38,618 nucleotides of DNA from positions 1 through 38,618 of the forward strand of contig CANBCW010000014.1 of assembly GCA_947367115.1 (NCBI GenBank), given 5' to 3'. This document shows positions 7,984-17,700 of this stretch, one piece after another. The position numbers were made by a program, and so were the translations under genes. Source of the DNA: an uncultured Clostridia bacterium (GTDB lineage Bacteria; Bacillota; Clostridia; Oscillospirales; Oscillospiraceae). Positions within the stretch are counted from its first letter, which is position 1. Each line of letters starts with the position of its first letter. The notes below the pieces were generated by a model. It was not told the DNA's origin. It ran no database searches and saw only the letters and a program-made list of their open reading frames with translations.

Positions 7984-10900
7984 TCACTTCCGGAAGCTCT
8001 CCAGCGCGGCCTCCGCACGCGCGGTACCGCTGTCCGACAGGATAAACATGCCGTTTGATCCAGCGGTAATATGTCCTTGGGACTGGGCATAATGAATGCC
8101 GGATTCCAGAGTGGTCAAAACATTTCCGCCTAGCCGGGTATAGCCGAGCTTTTTGGCAGTCTCCCGAAGCAGATCCTCCTGCGCCATGCTGACCTGCTCA
8201 TAGAGTAGGACGCAGACAGCATTGGCCGTCTCCTGTACCGGAACATCCCGCGCATCCCGGTGATGATCGCCCTCACCGCTGGCACGGAATAGCCTATACG
8301 CACTTGGCTCCTGATCTGCACGCCAGCAGAATGCCGTGTCCGTCTGTATGGTCGTCTTCAGATTCATAGCCTGTAAAATGGTATTCATATGTCCCTGAAT
8401 GCGGCTGCCGGCACGAGAGATCCCATAGCTTTGCACCACGCGCCGTGTCAGCATTGGCACACTGACCGGTGCTTCTGTTTTGAGCACCAATTCGATCTTT
8501 TTCTTAATATCCCGAACATGCCGCGGTTCCGTAAATTCCTCCGCCGAAAGCAGCTTGACCGGTACTGCTGCTGCCTGATAAACCGGTGCGGCCGCAGATG
8601 CCGTTACCTTATCGGAAATCACCGCCGCATTTCCCAGAAGCGCGGATGCCTGTTTTTCCTCCTGTTCCGCCGGAGGTGCTTCCACTTCCGGCTTCTTCAT
8701 ACCACTTTTCACCTCCTGGAGCTTCGTGAAAATGCGTTTCAGTTCCTTGTCCCGGTTGTCCCACCAGTCCATGCACCAGACGCGCATGATATTCCAGCCC
8801 AAGCCGTTCAGCACGCCGATCTGCGCGATTTCCCGGTCTCTGGTGGTCTTGGCGGCACCGTAGCCGGAGCCGTCCAGCATAATGCCCAGCATGTACTGAT
8901 CAGGCTTTTCAGGATCCACAATGCCGATATCAATGCGGTATTCACTGCGGCCCACGGACAAATCCGTTTCATAGCCTTGCTCCTCCAGCGATTTGCAGAT
9001 GGCCGTCGCAATGCCCTCACAGGAATGCGGATGCGTCTGCACCGCGTTCTCATCCAGAGCCAGCGGCCTGCCCTCCGCATATTCCAGGAAGGCACGCAGG
9101 GCGGCAACGCCCTCCGCCTGCGTCCGGTTCAGATCGATCTGATCGGCACGCAGCGTCGCAAACACCACCATTTCACACCGGGCGCGGGATACGGCCACAT
9201 TCAGCCGCCGCCATCCACCGTCACGGTTCAGCGGGCCGAAATTCATGTACACCTTACCGTTTTCGTCCGGGCCATAGCCCACCGAGAACAGAATCACATC
9301 CCGCTCATCGCCCTGTACATTTTCCAAATTTTTAATGAACACCGGCTCTTCAGAGCCAAAGGCCCATTTTTCAAGCTCCGGATCCTGCGCACAGGCTTCG
9401 TTCAGCAGATCATCGATCAGGTTCTGCTGGGAAATATTGAAGGTGACGACACCCACGCTTTGACCGGTCAGTGCCGGGTCATGACAGCGGCGCTTCAATT
9501 CCGCAATCACCGCTTCCGCCTCCGCTTGGTTTTTTCTGGACTTGCCCCGCTCAAAAACACCATCCACATGCACAAGCCGCACCTTAGACTCCCGATCGTT
9601 GACCGAGGGGAAGGTATACAGCTTGTTCTCATAGAACCGGCTGTTGCTGAACGCAATCAGGCTCTCATGTCGGCTGCGGTAATGCCAAAGCAGATGCGAT
9701 TGCGGCATGTTCAGTGCCAGACAGTCATCCAGAATGCTTTCCAGATCTTCCACATCCAGATTATCCTCATCCACCGTATTGGTGGCGAAGAAGGATGTCG
9801 GCGGCATCTGCTTGGGGTCGCCCACGATGACCGCGTCCTTACCTCTTGCCAGAACGCCAACCGCCTTGCAGGTCGGCAGCTGGGACGCTTCGTCAAAGAT
9901 GACGATATCAAAGGGTTCCCGCTTGGGATCCAGATACTGCGCCGCGGAAATGGGGCTCATAAGCATACAGGGGCAGAGCCTCGGCAGCAAATTGGGAATC
10001 TGGTCAAAGAGCTTGCGGATGCTCACACCGCGGCCGCCGCTCTTGATACAGCGCTGCAAAATCCCCAGTTCCGAGCTGTGGGCAGCCTCTCTTGTAAAGT
10101 CCGGCACCTTGCTGGCCAGGCGGCAGTACACCTCCTGCTGAGACAACCGTGTCCACTCTTTGTCCATGCGCTTATACTGCTCGATCTTTTTATTAAAGAC
10201 CGCACCGGAGAACTGATTGAGAGTTTCGCTTTCGTCGATGGCATCACAGATCAAGCCGTACAACAGGGCTTTCCGGTAAGCACCGAAAACATCCTCATGC
10301 GATGCACCGGATGTGTAGCCGTGAACCACATTGGACAGGCCCAAACTTACAGCCTCCTGCGCAATGCTCACATAGGCAATCCACTCTTTCAGCCCATCCG
10401 AATGTTCAAGGACGTTCCGGCAGATCGCAAGCTGCCCATCCAGCCAGTTTTCTTCCGTGCGCTGGACGATGCCCAGCAGGCTGTCAAACGCAGCCTTCGC
10501 TTCCGCAAGCGGCGGGAAACCAGCTCGCACACCAGATACGGCATCTCGAAGCTCGGGGCTGCCGCAATGCCGGTGCATCACATCGTAAGTACCATATTGC
10601 GCATACAGCACCTGCGCGCTCCTCTGCGCATCGGATGCCATCCGGGCAATTTCCTCCCAATCCGTATCCTTGCCGCGATAGAATGACCCCAGATCTTTGC
10701 CGAACTTCTCCAGCAGCGCCGCCGCTGCCGTACGCTCCTGCTGATAGTGACGAAGCGACTCAATATGGAGCCGCAGTGTCTCCTTATCCACAGGTGCCTT
10801 TGCGAACACATTGACCTGTTTGACCAGCTTATTCACACCAAGCATCTTAGGTAAGAACCATTTTGCGGAGGTCTGCACGAATTCCGTGAACAGCCGCTCG

Positions 10901-13851
10901 CCGTCCTGAGTCAGAAAATCAGGGTGGAACGTCTGCAGGAGCTGCTGCTCCAGCGCGTTGGCGTTTTCGTAATGCCGCGCCATTTGCCCGACTTCCTCAA
11001 AATAAAGCTGAGGGGATTCCGTTTCCGTCCACCCACGCGGCATGTCATACCAGCATACCATATGCTCCGCAGCCGCAGCCAGCCGCCGTAAATCCTCAAA
11101 GCAGGCAGGCTGGCTTTCTCCCAGCGCCGCGGCAAGCTGCTCCATATCAGTTCGGATGCTTTGCAGCTTCTGAACATAGGTCTGGGCGGTCGCCTGCAGG
11201 CTGCCGCGCAAGGCCTGGGTATACTGGGTGCAGGTCACCGGTGTCAGCGGATGGTTGTGGGGATGCCCCACTTCTCTGCCCACGGCAACCAGCCGCTCCA
11301 CGACCAGCTGCTGCTTTTCGATCGTCTGCTTATCTAACCGCCGAAGGAATTCTCTGCCGAAGGGCAGGATCTCCGGCGCATTCCGGCAGATTTCGTATTC
11401 ACTGATCAGGGTATACAGGTCGCTGCCGCAGGGAAGAACACTGTGCAGCTGTTGGGCATAGGCATCCAGCTCCGCCCGCATGGCCGCAATCTGCTTTGCC
11501 TTGGCTGCGTACCCCTCCGCCGTGGTCATTCTGGTAACCTCTGCTGCCTGCCGCAGCTGCTCCAGCACATCCTTTTTCTTGGATTTGTTGGAGTGGAGTT
11601 CCAGGCAGAATGGGCCAATGCCAATTCCGTCCAACCGCTTCTGAACCACCTCCAGCGCCGCCATTTTCTCAGCGACGAACAGCACGCTCTTGCCATTTGC
11701 CAGCGCGTTGGCGATCAGCGAGGTGATGGTCTGGGACTTGCCGGTGCCGGGAGGGCCGTGCAGCACAAAGCTCTCGCCGCTGCAGCCGGCTCGGATGGCG
11801 TATAACTGCGAAGCGTCGGCCGGCATAGGCAGAAGAACACCGTCCTCATTGACCCGCTGTCCGATCTCCAGGGGCTTGGCATCCCAGGTCAGTTTGCCTT
11901 CCATCAGGCTGCGAACGACCTTATTGCGCTGCAGATCATCCGTCCGGTTGCGGATATCGTTCCACATGACGAACTGTGAAAAGGAGAAAATGCCAATGCT
12001 GGCAGTCTCCAGTACATCCCAGTGAGCCTGTTCCATCACCGCTTTGCGCATGATTGTCAGCACTCTGCGGATGTCGATGCCATGCTCGTCAGCAGGCAGG
12101 GGATCCACGCCTTTGACCACAATCCCGAAGTCCTGTTTCAGCTTTTCCAGCAACGTAATATTCATCTGGGGCTCATCATCCCGCAGCCGGATCACATAGC
12201 CCTGTGCGGCAGACTTTCTGACCATTTCAATCGGTATCAGGATAATGGGCGCATAGCGAGCCTTGGTGCTGCGCTTGCTTTCAAACCAGCGCAGCATGCC
12301 CAGCGCCAGATACAGGGTGTTGGCACCGTTTTCTTCCAGCGCCGTTTTTGCGGCACGGTACAGACCCTTGACGGTATGTGTCAGCTCCGCTTCTGTCAGC
12401 ACAGAGCGCAGACGCTTATTTTCAAACTCTGCCTGGACGATTCCGGCCTCACCCATTTTATGAAGCGCTTCAAACGAAAAGGCATCCATATGCATATCCG
12501 CGGGGCGAGCCATAATGGTGAAATCGCCGCCATCCGCCAGCCCATTTTCCAATTCGTCCAAGGATCCCGACAAGATGGGCAGCTGGGTCTTTGTCAGCCG
12601 CAGGTTGATCAGGTTATTTCTCATGCCGAGATCCAGGAGCTTGCGCTCCCACTGAACTTTCTTCGGGATATTTTCATCCTGCAAATTGGGGTCGACATAG
12701 ACCGTTTCATCCAATTTCCGGGGTGCCGTCATCTTATCGGCTTCGAAAGAAAGATCATGCTCTATGATCCATCCGCTATCGGTATGCACTCGTTGCGGCA
12801 GCGGCAGGACATGACTCATGCGCGCTCTGTGAACATCTATGATGTATTCCACCCGCTGTGTCGCAAGATTTTGCTCGCCGATGGTCTTGGCATCATCAAA
12901 AGAGCGATCCTTACTGGTGGTAACACAGGTCGTCTCCACGACCGCGATCTCATTGACTCCGGAAGCCAGCCGCTTGGTGATCAGCGACAGATCATCCTGC
13001 ACACACTCCGGGAACATCTGGTTCTCCAGCCAGACACCGGTAAAAATGTGACCGGTGGTGGTGATCAGCAGCGGATGCAGCCCCACCGCCTCCAGGCAGG
13101 ACGCGTATAGCAGCGTCAGATCCAGGCAGGTGCCCAGCTTCTGCCGCAGCACCATATCACACAGCCGGACACGCTGACCCACCTGTTCAAAGCTGGCGGG
13201 CGGAACGGAATAGGCGATGCCCAGCTCCTTGATTGCGGTAAAGATGGCCGCCGCCTGGCTGAGAACACGGTTGGGATCCTGAGACTGGTAGGCATCCATG
13301 GCGGTATCCCCTGTCCACTGCCCCAAGTATTCCGTAGCTCTGGCGATGATCCTTGCGATTTCCGGATGGTTGGGCGTAACGAAAGCGGACAGAAGCTCCG
13401 GATACAGGCCAAGGCCATGCCATTCATCAAAAGCCAGAACGGTCGTTTCTATGTTGGCAGAGGCCAGCGTGGTATCCCCGCTGCGCACGCTGACGGTCAG
13501 AACGCCGGTCACGCGTTCCGTCGTCCCTGCCAGATAATCCGCATTGAGAACCGGCTTCAGCGTGGAGAGGGTAACAGCCTGATTGACAGGAAGAATATCA
13601 ACATGGCAGGCAAACGGAAGCAGAAATTCCGGCGTAGATGTGATCTGAATGTCCACATTCTCGATGGCCGTTTCCGTCTTATTCTCCACGGCGACCGAAC
13701 GCACCGCAGCGGCTCCGTTTTGCTGCATTGCATAGTTGATGACCGGCAGCGACTCCACATTCAGACTCACAGCCGCGCGTTCCGGGCAGGCGGTATTCTC
13801 CGCTGTTGTATCCGGCTGGGCTTTTGCCGCAGTTTCGTACTCAGATGCCAT
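7984..13851 (-). CDS. DUF4011-type SF1 helicase with Vsr-like nuclease and DUF3320 (probable antiphage protein)
   Basis: A 1955-residue multidomain protein. After an N-terminal Ig-like stretch comes a transglutaminase-like unit (Cys241 in GTCLDL, His in TGHIFTGVWL), then DUF4011 (EYKxx-type region near KVQWERKLLDLGMRNNLINLRL). The helicase core follows: Walker A GPPGTGKS near 700, a long helical insertion, Walker B IFDEAS near 1317, and motifs QGDERDVILFS and NVAVSRAR in the second RecA domain. Next is a Vsr/MTES_1575-type endonuclease domain at about 1607-1710 (YRIDIGI, IMLDGSGY, RDRE, LGWNIMRVWCMDWW), then DUF3320. From memory, proteins of this layout have been reported as single-gene antiphage systems. 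It stands alone with its own promoter and terminator. The ATG at 13851 follows GGGAGGGAAGAAT; an ATG five codons upstream is possible. Confidence 0.88.
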   Translation of the reverse strand: MASEYETAAKAQPDTTAENTACPERAAVSLNVESLPVINYAMQQNGAAAVRSVAVENKTETAIENVDIQITSTPEFLLPFACHVDILPVNQAVTLSTLKPVLNADYLAGTTERVTGVLTVSVRSGDTTLASANIETTVLAFDEWHGLGLYPELLSAFVTPNHPEIARIIARATEYLGQWTGDTAMDAYQSQDPNRVLSQAAAIFTAIKELGIAYSVPPASFEQVGQRVRLCDMVLRQKLGTCLDLTLLYASCLEAVGLHPLLITTTGHIFTGVWLENQMFPECVQDDLSLITKRLASGVNEIAVVETTCVTTSKDRSFDDAKTIGEQNLATQRVEYIIDVHRARMSHVLPLPQRVHTDSGWIIEHDLSFEADKMTAPRKLDETVYVDPNLQDENIPKKVQWERKLLDLGMRNNLINLRLTKTQLPILSGSLDELENGLADGGDFTIMARPADMHMDAFSFEALHKMGEAGIVQAEFENKRLRSVLTEAELTHTVKGLYRAAKTALEENGANTLYLALGMLRWFESKRSTKARYAPIILIPIEMVRKSAAQGYVIRLRDDEPQMNITLLEKLKQDFGIVVKGVDPLPADEHGIDIRRVLTIMRKAVMEQAHWDVLETASIGIFSFSQFVMWNDIRNRTDDLQRNKVVRSLMEGKLTWDAKPLEIGQRVNEDGVLLPMPADASQLYAIRAGCSGESFVLHGPPGTGKSQTITSLIANALANGKSVLFVAEKMAALEVVQKRLDGIGIGPFCLELHSNKSKKKDVLEQLRQAAEVTRMTTAEGYAAKAKQIAAMRAELDAYAQQLHSVLPCGSDLYTLISEYEICRNAPEILPFGREFLRRLDKQTIEKQQLVVERLVAVGREVGHPHNHPLTPVTCTQYTQALRGSLQATAQTYVQKLQSIRTDMEQLAAALGESQPACFEDLRRLAAAAEHMVCWYDMPRGWTETESPQLYFEEVGQMARHYENANALEQQLLQTFHPDFLTQDGERLFTEFVQTSAKWFLPKMLGVNKLVKQVNVFAKAPVDKETLRLHIESLRHYQQERTAAAALLEKFGKDLGSFYRGKDTDWEEIARMASDAQRSAQVLYAQYGTYDVMHRHCGSPELRDAVSGVRAGFPPLAEAKAAFDSLLGIVQRTEENWLDGQLAICRNVLEHSDGLKEWIAYVSIAQEAVSLGLSNVVHGYTSGASHEDVFGAYRKALLYGLICDAIDESETLNQFSGAVFNKKIEQYKRMDKEWTRLSQQEVYCRLASKVPDFTREAAHSSELGILQRCIKSGGRGVSIRKLFDQIPNLLPRLCPCMLMSPISAAQYLDPKREPFDIVIFDEASQLPTCKAVGVLARGKDAVIVGDPKQMPPTSFFATNTVDEDNLDVEDLESILDDCLALNMPQSHLLWHYRSRHESLIAFSNSRFYENKLYTFPSVNDRESKVRLVHVDGVFERGKSRKNQAEAEAVIAELKRRCHDPALTGQSVGVVTFNISQQNLIDDLLNEACAQDPELEKWAFGSEEPVFIKNLENVQGDERDVILFSVGYGPDENGKVYMNFGPLNRDGGWRRLNVAVSRARCEMVVFATLRADQIDLNRTQAEGVAALRAFLEYAEGRPLALDENAVQTHPHSCEGIATAICKSLEEQGYETDLSVGRSEYRIDIGIVDPEKPDQYMLGIMLDGSGYGAAKTTRDREIAQIGVLNGLGWNIMRVWCMDWWDNRDKELKRIFTKLQEVKSGMKKPEVEAPPAEQEEKQASALLGNAAVISDKVTASAAAPVYQAAAVPVKLLSAEEFTEPRHVRDIKKKIELVLKTEAPVSVPMLTRRVVQSYGISRAGSRIQGHMNTILQAMNLKTTIQTDTAFCWRADQEPSAYRLFRASGEGDHHRDARDVPVQETANAVCVLLYEQVSMAQEDLLRETAKKLGYTRLGGNVLTTLESGIHYAQSQGHITAGSNGMFILSDSGTARAEAALESFRK

Positions 13852-13899
13852 ATTCTTCCCTCCCATTGGACGTTCTTTCCTTTTTATCACGATAGTTTG

Positions 13900-13928
13900 A
13901 TTTTATCACGCAAATCCGTTCCCTGCAA
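13900..13928 (-). promoter_or_regulatory. promoter of the helicase-nuclease gene
   Basis: On the minus strand: TTGCAG, 17 bases, TAAAAT preceded by an extended TGA. It lies about 48 bases before the ATG at 13851. Confidence 0.65.
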
Positions 13929-14001
13929 CACATTTTAAAGAAGCAGATCGTCCTGATCTCCAATCATGCCGTTTCCGCTGTCGCTGCGTATCCTATAGGA
14001 A

Positions 14002-14033
14002 CACCCACAGGCAGTCCATACCGCCTGTGGGTG
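14002..14033. terminator. hairpin in the gene-poor stretch, possible terminator
   Basis: An 11-bp perfect stem (CACCCACAGGC and its complement) with a 10-base loop. On the plus strand CCATTTT follows; on the minus strand there is no T-run. It lies 45 bases past the stop of the short damaged ORF and could be its weak terminator. Confidence 0.4.
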
Positions 14034-14078
14034 CCATTTTCAGATGTGTGGGGATTTTGTGCCGAATACCGAGTGCCG

Positions 14079-14303
14079 TCACCCTGTATCCGAGGGATAC
14101 TGCAAACGAAGCAGTTCCCACAATTTCCGAACCTGCTGTTCAGGCATCGGATTGTCCGCCTGATCCAGCCGAAAAATGTGATACAGGTTTGAATGCGATC
14201 CGCCTTCCCCCATGGGATACAGCCCCCTTCCCCACAAACCGTTTTCATTTGCACATAGAAACTCCTCCTTTTTACCGCCGGACTTGCTTTGTCCGTCTAT
14301 CAA
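14079..14303 (-). pseudogene. short protein-like ORF without a usable start (remnant or frame-disrupted gene)
   Basis: The frame encodes NENGLWGRGLYPMGEGG, then SHSNLYHIFRLDQADNP and EQQVRKLWELLRLQYPSD, which has the composition of real protein. The only in-frame starts are a TTG with no ribosome site and an internal ATG. A very good site (AAGGAGG, 7 bases, ATG) lies in another frame and gives just Met-Cys-Lys before TGA, so a +1 shift would be needed to join it to the protein-like frame. It may be a decayed gene or a sequencing slip. No family was recognised. The rest of 13891-14454 holds only hairpins and the helicase promoter. Confidence 0.3.
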
Positions 14304-14420
14304 TAAAGAGGAATTCCGCCCCGGTCAGGATTTACTTTCGGAAATCTTTTATTCTACTGTCACATTTCCCTCGTTGGATGTAGTACTCCTGGGCGGTGTT
14401 TTCTTGCTCCTCACCAGAAA

Positions 14421-14449
14421 CAGCGCCGCACCACATGGGTGCGGCGCTG
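14421..14449 (-). terminator. terminator of the giant surface protein operon
   Basis: A 12-bp perfect GC-rich stem (CAGCGCCGCACC with its complement) has a 5-base loop and is followed by TTTCT on the minus strand, just past the stop of the 85-residue gene. Confidence 0.75.
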
Positions 14450-14454
14450 CCGGC

Positions 14455-14712
14455 TTAGGAATTAAACAAATTGTTGTCCACGTTTGGGACATGATAGCAG
14501 ACACCGTTATATTCGTCGGAGTCCGTTTTGGGTGGCTTGGCAATACAGCCACGAATGGAATCATTAAAAATCGCTACCGTCACACCCGGGAGATAAGCCG
14601 GGCAGTTTCCCTGTGATGGAGTGCCGGTTTTCTTTTCACAGTCACCGGCGATGTTGGTGCTCAGAGAGAAGCTTTCAAACAAGATATCCGGTTTCGTGTA
14701 TTCTCTTTTCAT
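14455..14712 (-). CDS. small four-cysteine peptide of unknown function, RiPP-precursor-like
   Basis: An 85-residue peptide starting MKREYTKPDILFESFSLS, then NIAGDCE, with cysteines at 25, 37, 56 and 72. The opening KPxxxxExFxLxxxIAxxC pattern is one I recall from many small uncharacterised Clostridia proteins; the conserved N-terminus followed by a variable Cys-containing part is what a leader-plus-core peptide would look like. No signal peptide or membrane segment is present. The ATG is 12 bases past the stop of the giant surface gene, and its ribosome site GGAGG overlaps that stop, so the two are co-translated from one transcript. No modifying enzyme is visible nearby, so the RiPP idea is only a suggestion. 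Confidence 0.7.
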   Translation of the reverse strand: MKREYTKPDILFESFSLSTNIAGDCEKKTGTPSQGNCPAYLPGVTVAIFNDSIRGCIAKPPKTDSDEYNGVCYHVPNVDNNLFNS

Positions 14713-14724
14713 CTTCTCTCCTCC

Positions 14725-17700
14725 TTACTTTGCGTTTCTCTTGCGCGTTTCGGCCAACACCAGAACAGCCAGCGTCATCACGCAGGCGGTCAGAACCACC
14801 ATGCTCACGATCTCAATGTTCAGATCACCGGTCACAGGGTTCTCCTCCACATCCGTACCGGGTACGTTTTCACCGGGCTGCTCGGGCTGCTCCTCTTCCT
14901 CAACGGCATTCAGAGCGGCCAGCGCCAGGACACCGGTGTTGGAGGTCGCGCTGAGCATGACGGTGTTGTTGGTTCCATCAGGATCCGCCTTGTAGGTGAT
15001 CTTCACATTGGTGATGGACAGGATCCCCTCAGAACCCGCGTTCTGGATGATCACCGTCTTGCCCATCAGATCCGTGATGTCGTAGTACATATCCGTCGCC
15101 GTGCCGACACTGTCAGTGGAGATCACATTGGTCTTGCTCGTGTCGGTTGCGTCATAGATCTTCACGGAAGCGGCTCCGCTGCCATCCGGGATGTTATTCA
15201 CAGAACCGTTTGTGCCTGTGGCAAAATCGCCCACACTCTTCAACGCGATCTGGATGCTGGCCACATTGCTGGCATCGGCCAGATTAAATGCAATCGCCTG
15301 ATTGGGTGCCAGATACAGCTCGTTGTTGGGGCCGAAATTCGCGTAATCACTGATGGCATAGCTCTTACCGGTCAGCGGGTTCTTCTGGCTGGCATTGTCA
15401 TTCGTCAAAGCGGAGTTGCCATCGATGAACACGATGCCATCGACGCTGTCATTTTCGCCCAGGCTGTCGAAGGTGTTCGCCGTGATGATCATATTGCGCA
15501 GCTCCTGATAGCTGGGCCAGCCCTCGCCGTCAGCAACGTAAGCATCCTGAATGGTAGAGTTACCCACGCCGTCGTTGGCAGGATCGTAGATCCGAATGGC
15601 ATCCAGATAGAAGTCGTAGGACGAATACTGACCGTTTTCCATCTTGTGATCGAAGAAGTCGGCGTAGGTCACGGTAATCGTCACCTTATACTGACTGTAT
15701 TCCGCATACTCAGCCTTAATGACCGGCACCTGATACAAGGCATCGGTGGAATTGGTATCAACATACCAGACATTCTTCTCCTCGGTCGTGCTGGGATCAT
15801 CACCGTACTTGTAGCCATAGTAGGTATCCACAACGTAGTAATACTCTGCCACGCCATTCTCGTTTGTTACGTTGAGGTCGTCCACCTCGACCACGATGGT
15901 TCCGGTATCGCTGCTGGTCAGGCTGATCACATCGAAGCCGGTACCCTTGAAGGTGAATTCCGCAGTGCCATACGTTACCGTAGATCCTGCGATGCCAGCA
16001 GTAAACTTCATGGCAGAACCGTTAGAATACATCTTCATTGCCGCATAGGCACCGTCATAGCCATAGAGGTTGTTGGCATCGATATTACCGAAGCTGATGT
16101 TGAAGTCGCCGGGACGATCCTCTGCCTGAGAGCCGCTGGGCGTATTATCATCTGCATCCTCGACCTTCACCCAAGTGTGATTATCCAACTTGTTCGCCGT
16201 ATTGCTGCCAGTTTGCGTATAAGTCGAATAGGTAATGTAGTCGCTCCCATCAACCGCCTTGAAATTATCCTCATAGTAGATGGTGGTGGCAGGGATCACG
16301 GTAACCGTGGAATAGTAGTAACCCTGACTGCCAACTGTGCCGGTATAATGAACCGCGTAAGTGAAGGTCACTTCCTTATCCATCTGCATGGTAGCGGGAA
16401 CATAACGGATCACCGCGTTTTTCATGTTGTCCGCACCGGTGGCGGTAATCTGCGCCTTGCCATAGGTACCAATGGTCAGCCACTCCGTGTCTACGAAGTC
16501 AGCGTCCAAGGTTGCGGTATAGGTCAGGCTGCTGTCATAGAGGCCGATACCCGCCAGAACAGCGTTACCAGTGGACATCATCAGATCATTGACCAGCGGG
16601 TGGATATCCACAGGCAGACCGAAGTCGATAACCACCGTATCGGGCACCACCTTGGTGGTCGCCTTAACAGCGAACCAGACAACCGTGCTGGCCGTGGTGT
16701 AGCCCAAAGTATTTACGGTTTCACCATCGGCATCACCGCCGGTGACCGCAGACGATCCCACGCCCACCACATAAGTGGTCTTCGTTCCGACCGCATCGCT
16801 CTTATAGATGGTGTAGGAACCGGATCCGTTGGAATTCATCTGAACCTGATAGGCAGCGGCGCTATCGTAAAGCTCGTAGCCATCGGGCAGAGCCGTGCCT
16901 GCCTCAACAAGATGACCAGCCTCAAAGCCCGAGCCGTCAGAGTTCAGCAGGAAGTACTTATATACCGGATCGGTAAGCTTCACCGCTTTGTCAAAGGAGC
17001 CGGTATTGCCGGTAGTCTGGTTGACGATGGGGTTGCCATTCTCATCTACCAAATAGAAGCCGTAGCCCACAGTTGCCTGCTGCCAAGGCAGCTTAGGAGT
17101 GGGGACTTCCTGACTGCATGCGTTACCCAGATAATTGGTGTAGAACAGCTCCGCATGCTCGTTGGTGTCATAGATACCAGCTGGGCGTTTACCCTCCAGA
17201 GAATCAGTCAGGTAGACATAATAGCTCAGGCAAAGCTCCGTGGTGGAGATCGTGCCCAGCTTCCAGTGGAAGGACTCCGCAGGGATCGTAATGGTCTTTG
17301 TACCCTCGGTGATCGTCACTTCTGCGGACGTTGTGTTGTAGTAGAACGTGCTTGCACAGATCACATCGCCACTCAGGATGTTGCCACTGCCCAGTACATT
17401 GGAATAAGCCTCTGTACCGGCTTCGTTGAAGGTGACCTCTTCCATCAGGGTGTAGATATAGTTTCCGTTGGAATCCGTCTTGCGGGTACCGATCTGAGTC
17501 TCCACGCACAAACCATTCATAAAATCCTGTCTGGTGTAGATGCTGTAGGACTTGAACTGAATGACAGGCGTGATCGTCCGTGTCTCTTTCGCAGTACCAA
17601 CAACGACTTCATAGTTATGCGTCCCCAGCTGGATATCATAGTATGCACCCATGGTATCGACGAAGTAAGCATCGGTGGCCGCGTAGAAGATCTCGTTGGT

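Noticed and set aside
8389..10686. A 765-codon plus-strand open frame opposite the helicase gene
   Set aside because: It is Arg/His/Gln-rich shadow sequence; the helicase motifs lie on the minus strand across the same bases.
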